Shown here piece after piece: positions 49,863 through 58,122 of a DNA stretch of 64,000 nt. The position numbers and the translations under genes were made by a program. The notes beneath the pieces are model-generated. The model did no database searches. It had not been told where the DNA came from and saw only the letters and a list, made by a program, of their open reading frames with translations. Numbering within the stretch: the stretch's first letter is position 1; each line of letters opens with the position of its first letter. The stretch lies in contig JBDHVW010000041.1 in assembly GCA_039809865.1 (NCBI GenBank), forward strand, positions 4,098 through 68,097. Reading direction: 5' to 3'. Origin of the DNA: QWHO01 sp039809865. GTDB lineage: Bacteria > Vulcanimicrobiota > Xenobia > Xenobiales > QWHO01.

Positions 49863-51536
49863 GTGGCCGACTCTCTCACCGACATCGAAACCAGTCTGAC
49901 ACCGGCATCCAGCGTTTCGGACTTCATCGCCAACAATCCGCTGTTCTATTCGTTGCACCGCGACGTCATCGACAGCATCGCCGAGCGGTTCCAGGTGCGG
50001 CGTTTCGAGGCCGGCTCGCAGATCGTGCGCGAAGGCGAGATGGGCGACTCGTTCTACGTGCTACGCAACGGCCACGTGCGCGTGATCAAGACGGTCAACG
50101 ACGAAGAGCTGGTGCTCAGCGAGCTGGGTCTGGGCGAGGGTTTCGGCGAGATGGCCCTGATGATCGACCAGCCGCGCTCGGCCACCGTCAAAGCCATCGA
50201 TGACGTGGAAGCGCTGGTGCTCATCCGGGAGGACTTCACCCAGCTTACCCGGCGCATTCCCGAGCTGGCCGAGAAGATGAACCGGCTGCTGGCCACCCGC
50301 GTGTCGCTGCTCGAGGGCGAGGGGTCCAACGAGGAGAACCGCGGCAAATTCAAGGCCGGACGCCGTCTGGAGCTCGATTACGGCTACATCGACCTCTTGA
50401 TGAAGCTCAACGAGGCGGCGGGCGGCCCCGAGCAGGTGGAGCACTGCAAGGAAACCGGTCAGCTGGCCCGTGAGATGAGCAAGATGCTCTGTCCGATGGT
50501 CAACGAAGAGATCCTGTTCGCTGGCTACCTGCACGAGATCGGCAAGGTCTCCCTGGCCGGCACCCTGGTGCGCAAAGAGCGGCGCGGCGAGGAGCTGACC
50601 GACGACGAGAAGGTCAAGCTGTCGAAGATCTTCGATCTGGCGGTGGAGATTCTCGAGCCCAACCAGAACCTGCACGAGAACCTCAGTTTCATCAAGTTCC
50701 TGCACGAGGACGACTACCGCAAGATGCCGCTCGAGGCGCAAATCCTCAAGGTGGCCGACGACTACCTGATGCTGCGCAGCCGCAGCTATCAGGGCAAGAG
50801 CGACGAGGAGGCGCTGGCCATCGTCCAGTCTCGCTCAGGGGGCCTGTACAACCCGCGGGTCGTGGCCGCGCTCGAGAAGAACATCGCGCTCTACAAGCTG
50901 CTCTCGGTCGAGGCGCAGCTCAACGTCATGCGCATGATGGTGATCGCGCTCGACCGCAAGGACAACTACACCTTTCGCCACTCGATGGACGTGCGCAACA
51001 TGGGCCTCAAGATCGTCCAGAAGCTGGGGCTGGGCAAGAAAGAGCAAGAATACTACCGCATCGGGGCCGAGCTGCACGACGTGGGCAAGATCTACATCGA
51101 TGAGGAGATCCTCAACGCCCCCCGCAAGCTGACCGACGAAGAGTTCGAGATCATGAAGACGCACGCGGCCTGGAGCGCCGAGTTCTTCCGCAACGTGCCG
51201 GGCATGGACGAGCTGGTCACCATCGTGCGCGGGCACCACGAGAAATTCGACGGCAGCGGCTACCCCGACAAGAAGAGCGGCCGCGAGGAAGAGAAGAACG
51301 ACGGCACCGGCATTCCCCTGCTCACGCGCGTGATGACCATCGCCGACGTCTGGAGCGCGCTCACTACCAAGCGCGTCTACCGCACCAAGCATTTCACGAC
51401 GGCTGAGGCCTTCGAGATCATGGAGAAGATGAAGGACGGACATTTCGATCCGGACCTCTTCGAGGTGTTCCGGGGGCTCATCAACGACCAGATGGCTAAA
51501 GAGAGAGAAAAAGCGGAAGAGGGCAAGGGAGAGTAG
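49863..51536 (+). CDS. Cyclic-nucleotide-binding protein with tandem HD/HD-GYP domains
   Basis: The 557-residue protein starts at GTG 49863. Residues about 27-145 form a CNB domain (NPLFYSLHRDVIDSIAERF, GEMGDSFYVLRNGHVRV, GFGEMALMIDQPRSATVKA). A degraded HD region (GYLHEIGKVSL, with HE in place of HD) is followed by an intact HD-GYP domain (LHDVGKIYIDEEIL, HHEKFDGSGYP, IADVWSAL). HD-GYP domains hydrolyse cyclic di-GMP or related dinucleotides. The layout suggests cyclic-nucleotide-controlled dinucleotide turnover. It directly abuts the motor ATPase gene (TAG then ATG). Confidence 0.88.
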   Translation: MADSLTDIETSLTPASSVSDFIANNPLFYSLHRDVIDSIAERFQVRRFEAGSQIVREGEMGDSFYVLRNGHVRVIKTVNDEELVLSELGLGEGFGEMALMIDQPRSATVKAIDDVEALVLIREDFTQLTRRIPELAEKMNRLLATRVSLLEGEGSNEENRGKFKAGRRLELDYGYIDLLMKLNEAAGGPEQVEHCKETGQLAREMSKMLCPMVNEEILFAGYLHEIGKVSLAGTLVRKERRGEELTDDEKVKLSKIFDLAVEILEPNQNLHENLSFIKFLHEDDYRKMPLEAQILKVADDYLMLRSRSYQGKSDEEALAIVQSRSGGLYNPRVVAALEKNIALYKLLSVEAQLNVMRMMVIALDRKDNYTFRHSMDVRNMGLKIVQKLGLGKKEQEYYRIGAELHDVGKIYIDEEILNAPRKLTDEEFEIMKTHAAWSAEFFRNVPGMDELVTIVRGHHEKFDGSGYPDKKSGREEEKNDGTGIPLLTRVMTIADVWSALTTKRVYRTKHFTTAEAFEIMEKMKDGHFDPDLFEVFRGLINDQMAKEREKAEEGKGE

Positions 51537-53132
51537 ATGGAAACGCAGGAAATGGCCTCGGCGAACCTGGACGAAACCGACGAGGATATGCAGGCCAAAG
51601 CGAAACGGATGCGCGTCCGCTTCGTGAACCTGATGGAGCTCGAGCTCGACAAAGAGGTCGGCAACACCATCCCCGAGGCCATGTCGCGCCGCTACAAGAT
51701 GGTCTGCATCGGCAAGCTGGAGCGCCGCGTGACCCTCTGCATGGCGGATCCGCTGGACGTTTTCGCGATCGATGACATCAAGATCCGCACCGGCTTCGAG
51801 GTGGACGCCGTGCTCGGGCGGGGCGTGGACATCATCAAAGCCATCGACCACGTTTATGGCGAGGATCAGCGCTGGAAAGAGCTGGTGGACCAGGCCTCCG
51901 ACGCCGGCGTGGACATCAAGGAAGAGAAAGAAGACAACGAGGCCAACATCGAGGCCCAGATCGACCAGCCGGTCATCAAGCTGACCAACCACATCATCGT
52001 GAACGCCATCCAGAAGAAGGCCTCGGACATTCACATCGAGCCCTTCGAGGACGAGGTGATCGTGCGCTACCGCATCGACGGCGTGCTCTCCAAGGAGATG
52101 GAGAACATCCCCGTGGCGCTGCTGCCGGCCGTGATGGCGCGCATCAAGATCATGGCCGCGCTGCGCATCGACGAGAAGCGCATCCCCCAGGACGGCCGTA
52201 TCTCGCTCAGCGTGGGTGGCAAGGACCTGGACCTGCGCGTCTCCACGCTGCCGACCGTGCACGGCGAGAGCTCCGTCATGCGTATTCTCGACCGCAGCTC
52301 GACCCGCGTCGACCTGACGCAGCTCGGCTATCACGAGCCCGACCTGTTGCTGTGGAAAGAGCTGATCGAGAAGCCCAACGGCATCGTGCTCGTCACGGGA
52401 CCGACCGGCTCGGGTAAGTCGACCACCCTGTACGCCACGCTGAACGTGCTCAACACGCCGGATACCAAGCTCCTCACCGTCGAGGACCCGGTCGAGTACA
52501 ACATCAAGGGAATCGTTCAGGTTCAGACCAACAACAAAGCCGGGCTCACCTTCGCCAAAGCGTTGCGCGCCTTCTTGCGTCAAGACCCCGACGTCATCAT
52601 GCTCGGTGAGATCCGTGACAAGGAGACCGGCACCATCGCGGTGGAAGCCGCGCTGACCGGCCACCTGGTGCTGTCTACGCTGCACACCAACTCCTCGATC
52701 GCCTCCATCTCGCGTCTGAACGACATGGGCATCGAGCCGTTCATGACCTCGGCCACCCTCAACGGCGTGCTGGCCCAGCGCCTGCTGCGCCGCGTGTGCT
52801 CGAAGTGCGCCGAGCCCCACCTGCCCAACGACAAAATGAAGGAAATCTTCGAGAGCTACGGCCTGGATCCGACCCGCGCTCAGATGCAGCGCGGACGCGG
52901 TTGTCCCAACTGCGGTCAGATGGGTTACAAAGGCCGGCAGGGCATCTACGAGGTGTTCAAGACCAGCGACACCATTCGGGACATGATCGTCAAGCAGGCC
53001 ACGCAGCTCGAGCTGGAGGCCGAAGCCAAGAAGAACTGCGGTCTTGGCTCGCTCTACCTCGACGGGCTGCGCAAGGTCCACGCGGGTATCACGACCTACG
53101 AAGAGCTGCTGCGCGTCACCACGGACAACTGA
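51537..53132 (+). CDS. GspE/PilB-family motor ATPase
   Basis: The 531-residue protein has a GspE N-terminal domain (ELDKEVGNTIPEAMSRRYKMV, MADPLDVFAIDDI), a nucleotide core with Walker A VTGPTGSGKSTTLYA, Asp box VEDPVEY, Walker B VIMLGEIRDKET and His box GHLVLSTLHTNSS, and a zinc module (CSKCAEPH; GCPNCGQMG). This is an extension ATPase for pili or type II secretion. It is unusual in being flanked by cyclic-nucleotide and HD-GYP genes and not by pilM-Q. The PilC partner is encoded 36 kb away in this window. The stop overlaps the next start (TGATG). Confidence 0.93.
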   Translation: METQEMASANLDETDEDMQAKAKRMRVRFVNLMELELDKEVGNTIPEAMSRRYKMVCIGKLERRVTLCMADPLDVFAIDDIKIRTGFEVDAVLGRGVDIIKAIDHVYGEDQRWKELVDQASDAGVDIKEEKEDNEANIEAQIDQPVIKLTNHIIVNAIQKKASDIHIEPFEDEVIVRYRIDGVLSKEMENIPVALLPAVMARIKIMAALRIDEKRIPQDGRISLSVGGKDLDLRVSTLPTVHGESSVMRILDRSSTRVDLTQLGYHEPDLLLWKELIEKPNGIVLVTGPTGSGKSTTLYATLNVLNTPDTKLLTVEDPVEYNIKGIVQVQTNNKAGLTFAKALRAFLRQDPDVIMLGEIRDKETGTIAVEAALTGHLVLSTLHTNSSIASISRLNDMGIEPFMTSATLNGVLAQRLLRRVCSKCAEPHLPNDKMKEIFESYGLDPTRAQMQRGRGCPNCGQMGYKGRQGIYEVFKTSDTIRDMIVKQATQLELEAEAKKNCGLGSLYLDGLRKVHAGITTYEELLRVTTDN

Positions 53133-54181
53133 TGACGACCGTCGAAGAGAGAGTCAGCAAGTTCACGCGCCTGCTCGAGATGGAGCAGACGCTGGCGACC
53201 AGCACCGACATGGACGAGCTGCTCGGGCGTATCACCGCCAGCAGCCAGGAGATCACCGAGGCCGACGAGGCTTCCATCCTCTTGCACGATCCCGAGAAAA
53301 ACGAGCTGTTCTTCAAGAAGCACAAAGGGGATATGGGGCAGCTGGTGGAGACCATCCGCGTCCCCCTCGACCGCCCCAGCATCGCAGGGCACGTGCTGCT
53401 GTCGCGCGAGTCGGAAATCGTCAATGACGTGCCCAACGATCCTCGCCACTACAAGGGCGTGGACCGGGCCACCGCCGAGCCCACCCTCAACCTGCTGGCC
53501 GTGCCGATCATCTGGGGTGACAAGTGCTTTGGCGTGGTGGAGGCCATCAACAAGCCCGCCGGGTTCACCGACCAGGACAAGGAGATCCTCGAGGTGCTGG
53601 CCTCGCACGCCGCGGTGGCGCTGCAGAACCTGACCGTGATGGATCAGCTGCAGAACTACTTCCAGCAGAGCGTGGAGCTCTTCATGAGCGCGCTCGAGTC
53701 GCTCGAGCCCGAGTCGGAGGGCCACGTCATCCGCCTCACCCGCATGGCCACGGCCATCGCGCGCAAGCTGGGCCTGGAAGGCGACGATTTCCAGCAGGTC
53801 TGGTATGGGGCGTATTTCCACGACATCGGCAAGCTCCTGATGCGCTCGGCCTTCGTGCCGCGCGTCGACCGGATGCATCCGGTGGTGGGCGCCAACGTGA
53901 TCGCCAAGATCAAGATCTTGCAGAAGTGCGCGCCGCTGGTGCGCTATCACCACGAGCGCTGGGACGGCTCGGGCTTTCCCGACCGGCTCAAGGGCAACCA
54001 GATCCCCCTGGGAGCGCGCATCCTGGCCCTGGTCGAAGACTACGAGGAGCACTACATGGAGCGCAACCAGGCCATTCCGATGGCCGAGTTCCAGGAAGAG
54101 TTCTTCGCGGGCATTCCCGGCAAGCACGACCCGCAGCTGATCCCGATCTTCAAGAAGGTCCTGGCGGGCTTCCAGGCCTGA
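53132..54181 (+). CDS. GAF-HD-GYP signalling protein
   Basis: The 349-residue protein begins with a short coiled coil. A GAF domain (about 25-170: ITEADEASILLHDPEKNELFF, LLAVPIIWGDKCFGVVEAINK) and a C-terminal HD-GYP-like domain follow (FHDIGKLLM, HHERWDGSGFP, RILALVEDYEE). The GYP triad reads GFP. It probably degrades cyclic di-GMP or a relative under control of a GAF ligand. The ATG overlaps the ATPase stop by one base. The response regulator follows after 48 bp. Confidence 0.87.
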   Translation: MTTVEERVSKFTRLLEMEQTLATSTDMDELLGRITASSQEITEADEASILLHDPEKNELFFKKHKGDMGQLVETIRVPLDRPSIAGHVLLSRESEIVNDVPNDPRHYKGVDRATAEPTLNLLAVPIIWGDKCFGVVEAINKPAGFTDQDKEILEVLASHAAVALQNLTVMDQLQNYFQQSVELFMSALESLEPESEGHVIRLTRMATAIARKLGLEGDDFQQVWYGAYFHDIGKLLMRSAFVPRVDRMHPVVGANVIAKIKILQKCAPLVRYHHERWDGSGFPDRLKGNQIPLGARILALVEDYEEHYMERNQAIPMAEFQEEFFAGIPGKHDPQLIPIFKKVLAGFQA

Positions 54182-54229
54182 GTCAGCCGCAGCGCAGGGG
54201 TTGAGAGAGCGCCCCGGGAACTTTGCCGG

Positions 54230-54955
54230 GTGACCAGTCGCCGCGTCCTGGTAGTCGATGACGAGCCTCAGATCCACGAGGATTTTCGTCGCATTCTCGA
54301 GGTCCAGACCTCGGGGAACGACCTCGATTGGGACGAGGATCAGGAGCAGCTGCGCGAGGAGCCCGACGAAAGCTTTCTGATCGACTCGGCCCATCAGGGC
54401 GAGGACGCCTACCTGCGGGTGCGGGAATCGATTCAGAACGGGCTGCCCTACGCCGTCGCCTTCGTGGACATGCGGATGCCGCCCGGCTGGGACGGTCTGG
54501 CCACTATCGAGCACCTGTGGCAGGCCGACCCCGAGTTGCAGGTGGTCATCTGCACGGCTTACGCCGACTACTCCTGGCGTGACATCACCCGGCGTCTCGG
54601 GGGTAACGACCGCCTGCTCATCATCAAGAAGCCCTTCGAGCCGGTCGAGATCCGGCAGGCGGCCGCCACGCTGGCGACCAAGCGCAGCCTGGCCGATCAG
54701 ACCCGCAAGCGGACCGTCGAGCTGGCCCGACTGGCCCAGGATCACATGCGCGCCCTGCAGGAGGCGCAGGCCCAGAACCGGCGCCAGGGTGAGCTGCTCA
54801 GCATCGCCCAGAGCCAGGTGGGGGTCATCCTCTCCCAGACGAGCCGCGCGCTGGAGGGCTCCTCCGGCGCCGACGACGCCTTACAGGCCATCGCCCGCAG
54901 CGCCCAGGTGATGCAGGAGGCGTTCGAAGCCCAGAACCGGGCGACCGATACCTGA
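54230..54955 (+). CDS. Response regulator with coiled-coil output
   Basis: The 241-residue protein starts at GTG 54230. The receiver domain has VLVVDDEP (D10, D11), the phospho-acceptor D80 (FVDMRMP), T109 (CTAY) and K134 (KKPFEP). An acidic insert of about 20 residues (DWDEDQEQLREEPDES) lies between the first strand and D80. No DNA-binding domain follows. The C-terminal 90 residues form an Ala/Gln/Arg coiled coil, so output is probably by protein contact. The partner kinase is the next gene, 14 bp away. Confidence 0.87.
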   Translation: MTSRRVLVVDDEPQIHEDFRRILEVQTSGNDLDWDEDQEQLREEPDESFLIDSAHQGEDAYLRVRESIQNGLPYAVAFVDMRMPPGWDGLATIEHLWQADPELQVVICTAYADYSWRDITRRLGGNDRLLIIKKPFEPVEIRQAAATLATKRSLADQTRKRTVELARLAQDHMRALQEAQAQNRRQGELLSIAQSQVGVILSQTSRALEGSSGADDALQAIARSAQVMQEAFEAQNRATDT

Positions 54956-54969
54956 AGCTCCGCCACCGC

Positions 54970-56949
54970 GTGCTCCTGCTGGTGGGCTTCGTGGTGCTGG
55001 CGACGCTGGCCGCCAGCCTCATCATCGTGGAGCGGAGCGTGCTGGGCGAGACCCAGGTGCGGCTGGAGGCGGAGTTGCTCCAGTCGCTGAGCGGCTTTCG
55101 CCGCGACGAGACCTCCCGCTTCGAGCATCTGGTGACGCTGGCCGTGGCGCTCGAGAGCAATCCGAGCTTTCGCCGCGTCCGCACCGCGGGCGACCACGCC
55201 CAGCTGGTGGCCTTCCTCCGGGAGATCGAGGCCGACTATGACTGCGACCTGATCCTCACCCTCGGGCCCCAGGGTCGCTGCCAGGCCCGCTCGGACGAGA
55301 CCGCGCCCCCCAACTATTCCCTGGCCACCATGCCGGGGGTCAAAGCCGTGCTGGAAGACTCGCAGGCGGCCGAATACTGGCAGGAGAGCGGGCAGCTCTA
55401 CGAGGTCGCCATGGTGCCCATTCTGGGCGCCCGGGAGCGGGTGGAGGGCTGCGTCCTGGTGGGCAACCGCCTGGACCAGGAACGCATCGCCCAACTGGCG
55501 CGCGATGCCGGGTGCCCGCTGGCCATCATCAGCGCCGATCGCGAGTCGATGCGCAGTCCGGATGCCCCCACCCTGAGCCCCGAGATGCGGGCCCGGCTCC
55601 CCCGCCTGCGCCGCCCGACCGAGTCGGCCGAGCTTCGGCTGCCCAACGCGCTCGGGATCGTGGCGCCTCTGGGCCAGGTCGGCTCGGTCGTGCTCTACCG
55701 CGACCTGGCCCCCACGCACGCGTTTCTCAAGCGCACGCGCATCGCCCTGGCGGGCATCGGGCTGATGATGCTGGCCCTGGCCATGGTGCTGAGCGCCCCC
55801 GTGGTGGGACGCGTCACCGAGCCCATGGAGCTTTTCCAGACCGTGTTCGGCAACGTCCCTGACGGCCTCTGCCATGTCGACCGCAACCTGGTCGTGCAGC
55901 AGCTCAACCCGGCCGGGTGCCGCCTGCTGGGGTGCACGGCCGAGAAGGCGATCGGCCGTCCGCTCGAGGAGCTGGCCGATTTTCGGCCGCCCGTCCGCAT
56001 GGCGCAGGCGCGCGAGGAGGACGGCCTGATCGCTACGCGCGCGGGCGCCCCGTTCGCAGCGGCCTACGTCGTGGTCCCCATTCACGACGGGACCGGCGCG
56101 GTGGTGGTCTTTCGCGACATCGGGCCGGTCAAGGCCATGCAGCGCGAGCTCGTGGACGCCTCGCGCCTGGCCGGCATGGCCGACCTGGCCACCAGCGTGC
56201 TGCACAACGTGGGCAACGCGATGAACAGCGTGAATGTCTCGAGCCATCTGTTGACCGAAAAGCTGGAGGATTCCAAGGTCAGCTCGCTGCTCAAGGCGGT
56301 GGAGGAGCTGCAAAAAGACCCGCGCGAGCTGGCCGAGTTCCTGACCGAGAACCCCAAGGGCCGCCGCCTGCCGGGCTTTCTGGCGCGCTTTGCCCAGCAC
56401 CTCGAGGGGCTGGTGGGCTCGCTGGGCGACGAGACGAACCGGCTGCGGGGCCACGTGGACCACATCCAGCACCTGATCCGGGTGCAACAGTCGCACGCGC
56501 GGCACACCGCCGAGGTGGCCGAGCCGTGTAACCTGGCCGAGATCGTGGAGCAGGCGCTGTCGATTTCGAGCCCGCCCGACGGCGTCGAGGTGGAGCGCGA
56601 GTTCGCGGCCCTGCCTCCGGTGCGGGTCGACCGTCACAAGCTGCTGGAGATCCTGGTCAACCTCATCCGCAACGCGCTGGAGGCGATGACCGAGTCGCCC
56701 CGGCTCACGCTGCGCCTGCGGCTCGAGGAGCCGGACACGGCCTGCATCGAGGTGCAGGACAACGGCATGGGCATCGCTCCCGAGAACCTGACCCGCATCT
56801 TCCAGACCCGCTTCACGACCAAGGCCGAGGGGCACGGGTTCGGCCTGCACAGCTCGGCCAACGCCGCCACCGAGCTGGGAGGGCAGCTGTCGGTGGAGAG
56901 CGCCGGGGTTGGGCGCGGCGCGACTTTCTTTTTGAGGCTTCCGGCCTAG
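54970..56949 (+). CDS. Membrane sensor histidine kinase with PAS domain
   Basis: The 659-residue protein starts at GTG 54970. Two membrane helices (VLLLVGFVVLATLAASLII near the N-terminus; IALAGIGLMMLALAMVLSA near residue 265) enclose a periplasmic sensor. A PAS domain (VFGNVPDGLCHVDRNLVVQQLN), the phospho-acceptor H412 in SVLHNVGNAMNSV and an ATPase domain follow (N box LVNLIRNALEAM, G1 DNGMGIAP, GHGFGLHSSA, GGQLSVES). It should phosphorylate the preceding response regulator. It ends convergently, overlapping by four bases the zinc-ribbon gene on the minus strand. Confidence 0.9.
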   Translation: MLLLVGFVVLATLAASLIIVERSVLGETQVRLEAELLQSLSGFRRDETSRFEHLVTLAVALESNPSFRRVRTAGDHAQLVAFLREIEADYDCDLILTLGPQGRCQARSDETAPPNYSLATMPGVKAVLEDSQAAEYWQESGQLYEVAMVPILGARERVEGCVLVGNRLDQERIAQLARDAGCPLAIISADRESMRSPDAPTLSPEMRARLPRLRRPTESAELRLPNALGIVAPLGQVGSVVLYRDLAPTHAFLKRTRIALAGIGLMMLALAMVLSAPVVGRVTEPMELFQTVFGNVPDGLCHVDRNLVVQQLNPAGCRLLGCTAEKAIGRPLEELADFRPPVRMAQAREEDGLIATRAGAPFAAAYVVVPIHDGTGAVVVFRDIGPVKAMQRELVDASRLAGMADLATSVLHNVGNAMNSVNVSSHLLTEKLEDSKVSSLLKAVEELQKDPRELAEFLTENPKGRRLPGFLARFAQHLEGLVGSLGDETNRLRGHVDHIQHLIRVQQSHARHTAEVAEPCNLAEIVEQALSISSPPDGVEVEREFAALPPVRVDRHKLLEILVNLIRNALEAMTESPRLTLRLRLEEPDTACIEVQDNGMGIAPENLTRIFQTRFTTKAEGHGFGLHSSANAATELGGQLSVESAGVGRGATFFLRLPA

Positions 56950-58088
56950 TATTCGCTGAAGGGCCAGCGGGTCAGGTGCACGCTGACCGGACCGGCCGGG
57001 CGAACATGGCGATAGATACGCTCGGCGATAAAGGGCGTGAAAGGCGCCGCCAGGCGCGCGGCCACCACCAGAGCCGGAAGGTCGGTGGCCATGCCGGGCA
57101 CCCGGGACAGCTCCTTGAAGGCCAGTTGCACGTTGCCCGCGTCCAGGTGTTTGCCGATCCTGGCGGCGCTCTTGGCCAGCTTCTCGGCCAGCTTGCGGTC
57201 GGGCGGGTCGTCGCCCTGGGCGATCACCTGGCGGAACGCCTTCTCCATCGGTGCCAGGAAGCGCTCGGCGGTGCGCACGGCCGATTTGCCTTCCAGGTCC
57301 TTCTCGCCGGCGCACATGCAGACGCGCACGGCGTCGGCCCCCGCGGCCGGGACCGGGCCGGGTCGGGCGCCCAGAAAGCCCAGCCAGACCTCAACCGAGA
57401 CCCCCCGGTCGGGAAAGACATCCTTGAGCTCGATGCCCTCGCCGCGCATCAGGTGATAGCGCAACAGCACGTCCTCGTCCAGGCGCACGCGCCAGGTCTC
57501 GGGTTTGCCGGCCACCGCCGGGGCGCCCAGGACGAATCTTCTTTTCGACGGGGTGGGGCGCTTCAAGAGGAGCATTTCGACGCGCTCACGCCGCCAGAAC
57601 TCGGCGATCTCTTTCTCGTCCAGGGCTGCGGGCTCGGGTCCCGAGAAGGCTTTGACCGGGACCTCGGGGCGGGGGGCGATGGGCAGCCACCAGGGCTTCT
57701 TGGGCACGCCCTTGGGCTGGGAGGGAGGCTCCGGGGCGCGCACGCTGCGGGGGTGGTAAGTGCTGCCGCAAGCCTGGCAGACCAGGAATCTCTCGTTCCA
57801 GCCGTAGCCACTCTGGCCCGGCACCACGGGCTCGCCCTGGCACAGCACGCCGGGGCAGCCCGTTCGAGGGCAGCGGGGGCGCCCCGAGGGGTCGAGCAGG
57901 ATCTGGGGACGTTCCTTTTCGGGCTTGGCGCCCTTGATCAGGGTGCCGGGGACGGTGCGGCAGTTCACGCAGATCTGGACCGAGAGGCCATGGGACGGGT
58001 CATCCGCCCAGCCATAACCGGGCAAGCCCGGCTTCACATCGGTGTCCAGCTTGAATTCACGCCCTCCGCAAACAGGACAGGTCTCCAC
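56946..58088 (-). CDS. Zinc-ribbon protein with class I aaRS anticodon-domain-like C-terminus
   Basis: The 380-residue protein starts at GTG 58086-58088 (VETCPVCGGREF). The N-terminus has several Cys pairs in ribbon style (C4/C7, C40/C43, C73/C78/C83, C104/C107). Residues 250-280 (GADAVRVCMCAGEKDLEGKSAVRTAERFL) and 347-376 (AAPFTPFIAERIYRHV....RWP) closely follow the region after KMSKS and the anticodon-binding bundle of leucyl/valyl/isoleucyl-tRNA synthetases. No HIGH or KMSKS motif or Rossmann core is present, so aminoacylation is impossible. It is near serS. It might bind tRNA or be a structural relic. Confidence 0.65.
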   Translation of the reverse strand: METCPVCGGREFKLDTDVKPGLPGYGWADDPSHGLSVQICVNCRTVPGTLIKGAKPEKERPQILLDPSGRPRCPRTGCPGVLCQGEPVVPGQSGYGWNERFLVCQACGSTYHPRSVRAPEPPSQPKGVPKKPWWLPIAPRPEVPVKAFSGPEPAALDEKEIAEFWRRERVEMLLLKRPTPSKRRFVLGAPAVAGKPETWRVRLDEDVLLRYHLMRGEGIELKDVFPDRGVSVEVWLGFLGARPGPVPAAGADAVRVCMCAGEKDLEGKSAVRTAERFLAPMEKAFRQVIAQGDDPPDRKLAEKLAKSAARIGKHLDAGNVQLAFKELSRVPGMATDLPALVVAARLAAPFTPFIAERIYRHVRPAGPVSVHLTRWPFSEY

Positions 58089-58122
58089 CTTGGAGCATGT
58101 TCGTTGCTCGAGGGGCGGGAGC

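Noticed and set aside
50835..53081. Minus-strand open frame of 748 codons opposite the HD-GYP and GspE genes
   Set aside because: The His/Val/Asp-rich translation is typical of antisense frames. Both plus-strand genes have intact motifs.
54742..57315. Minus-strand open frame of 857 codons opposite the histidine kinase
   Set aside because: It crosses the kinase and part of the next gene. Composition and lack of motifs mark it as a shadow.
56946..58088. Truncated leucyl-tRNA synthetase pseudogene
   Set aside because: The N-terminal Cys-pair region is intact and in frame, the gene keeps normal codon use and no stops. A rebuilt functional protein is more likely than decay.
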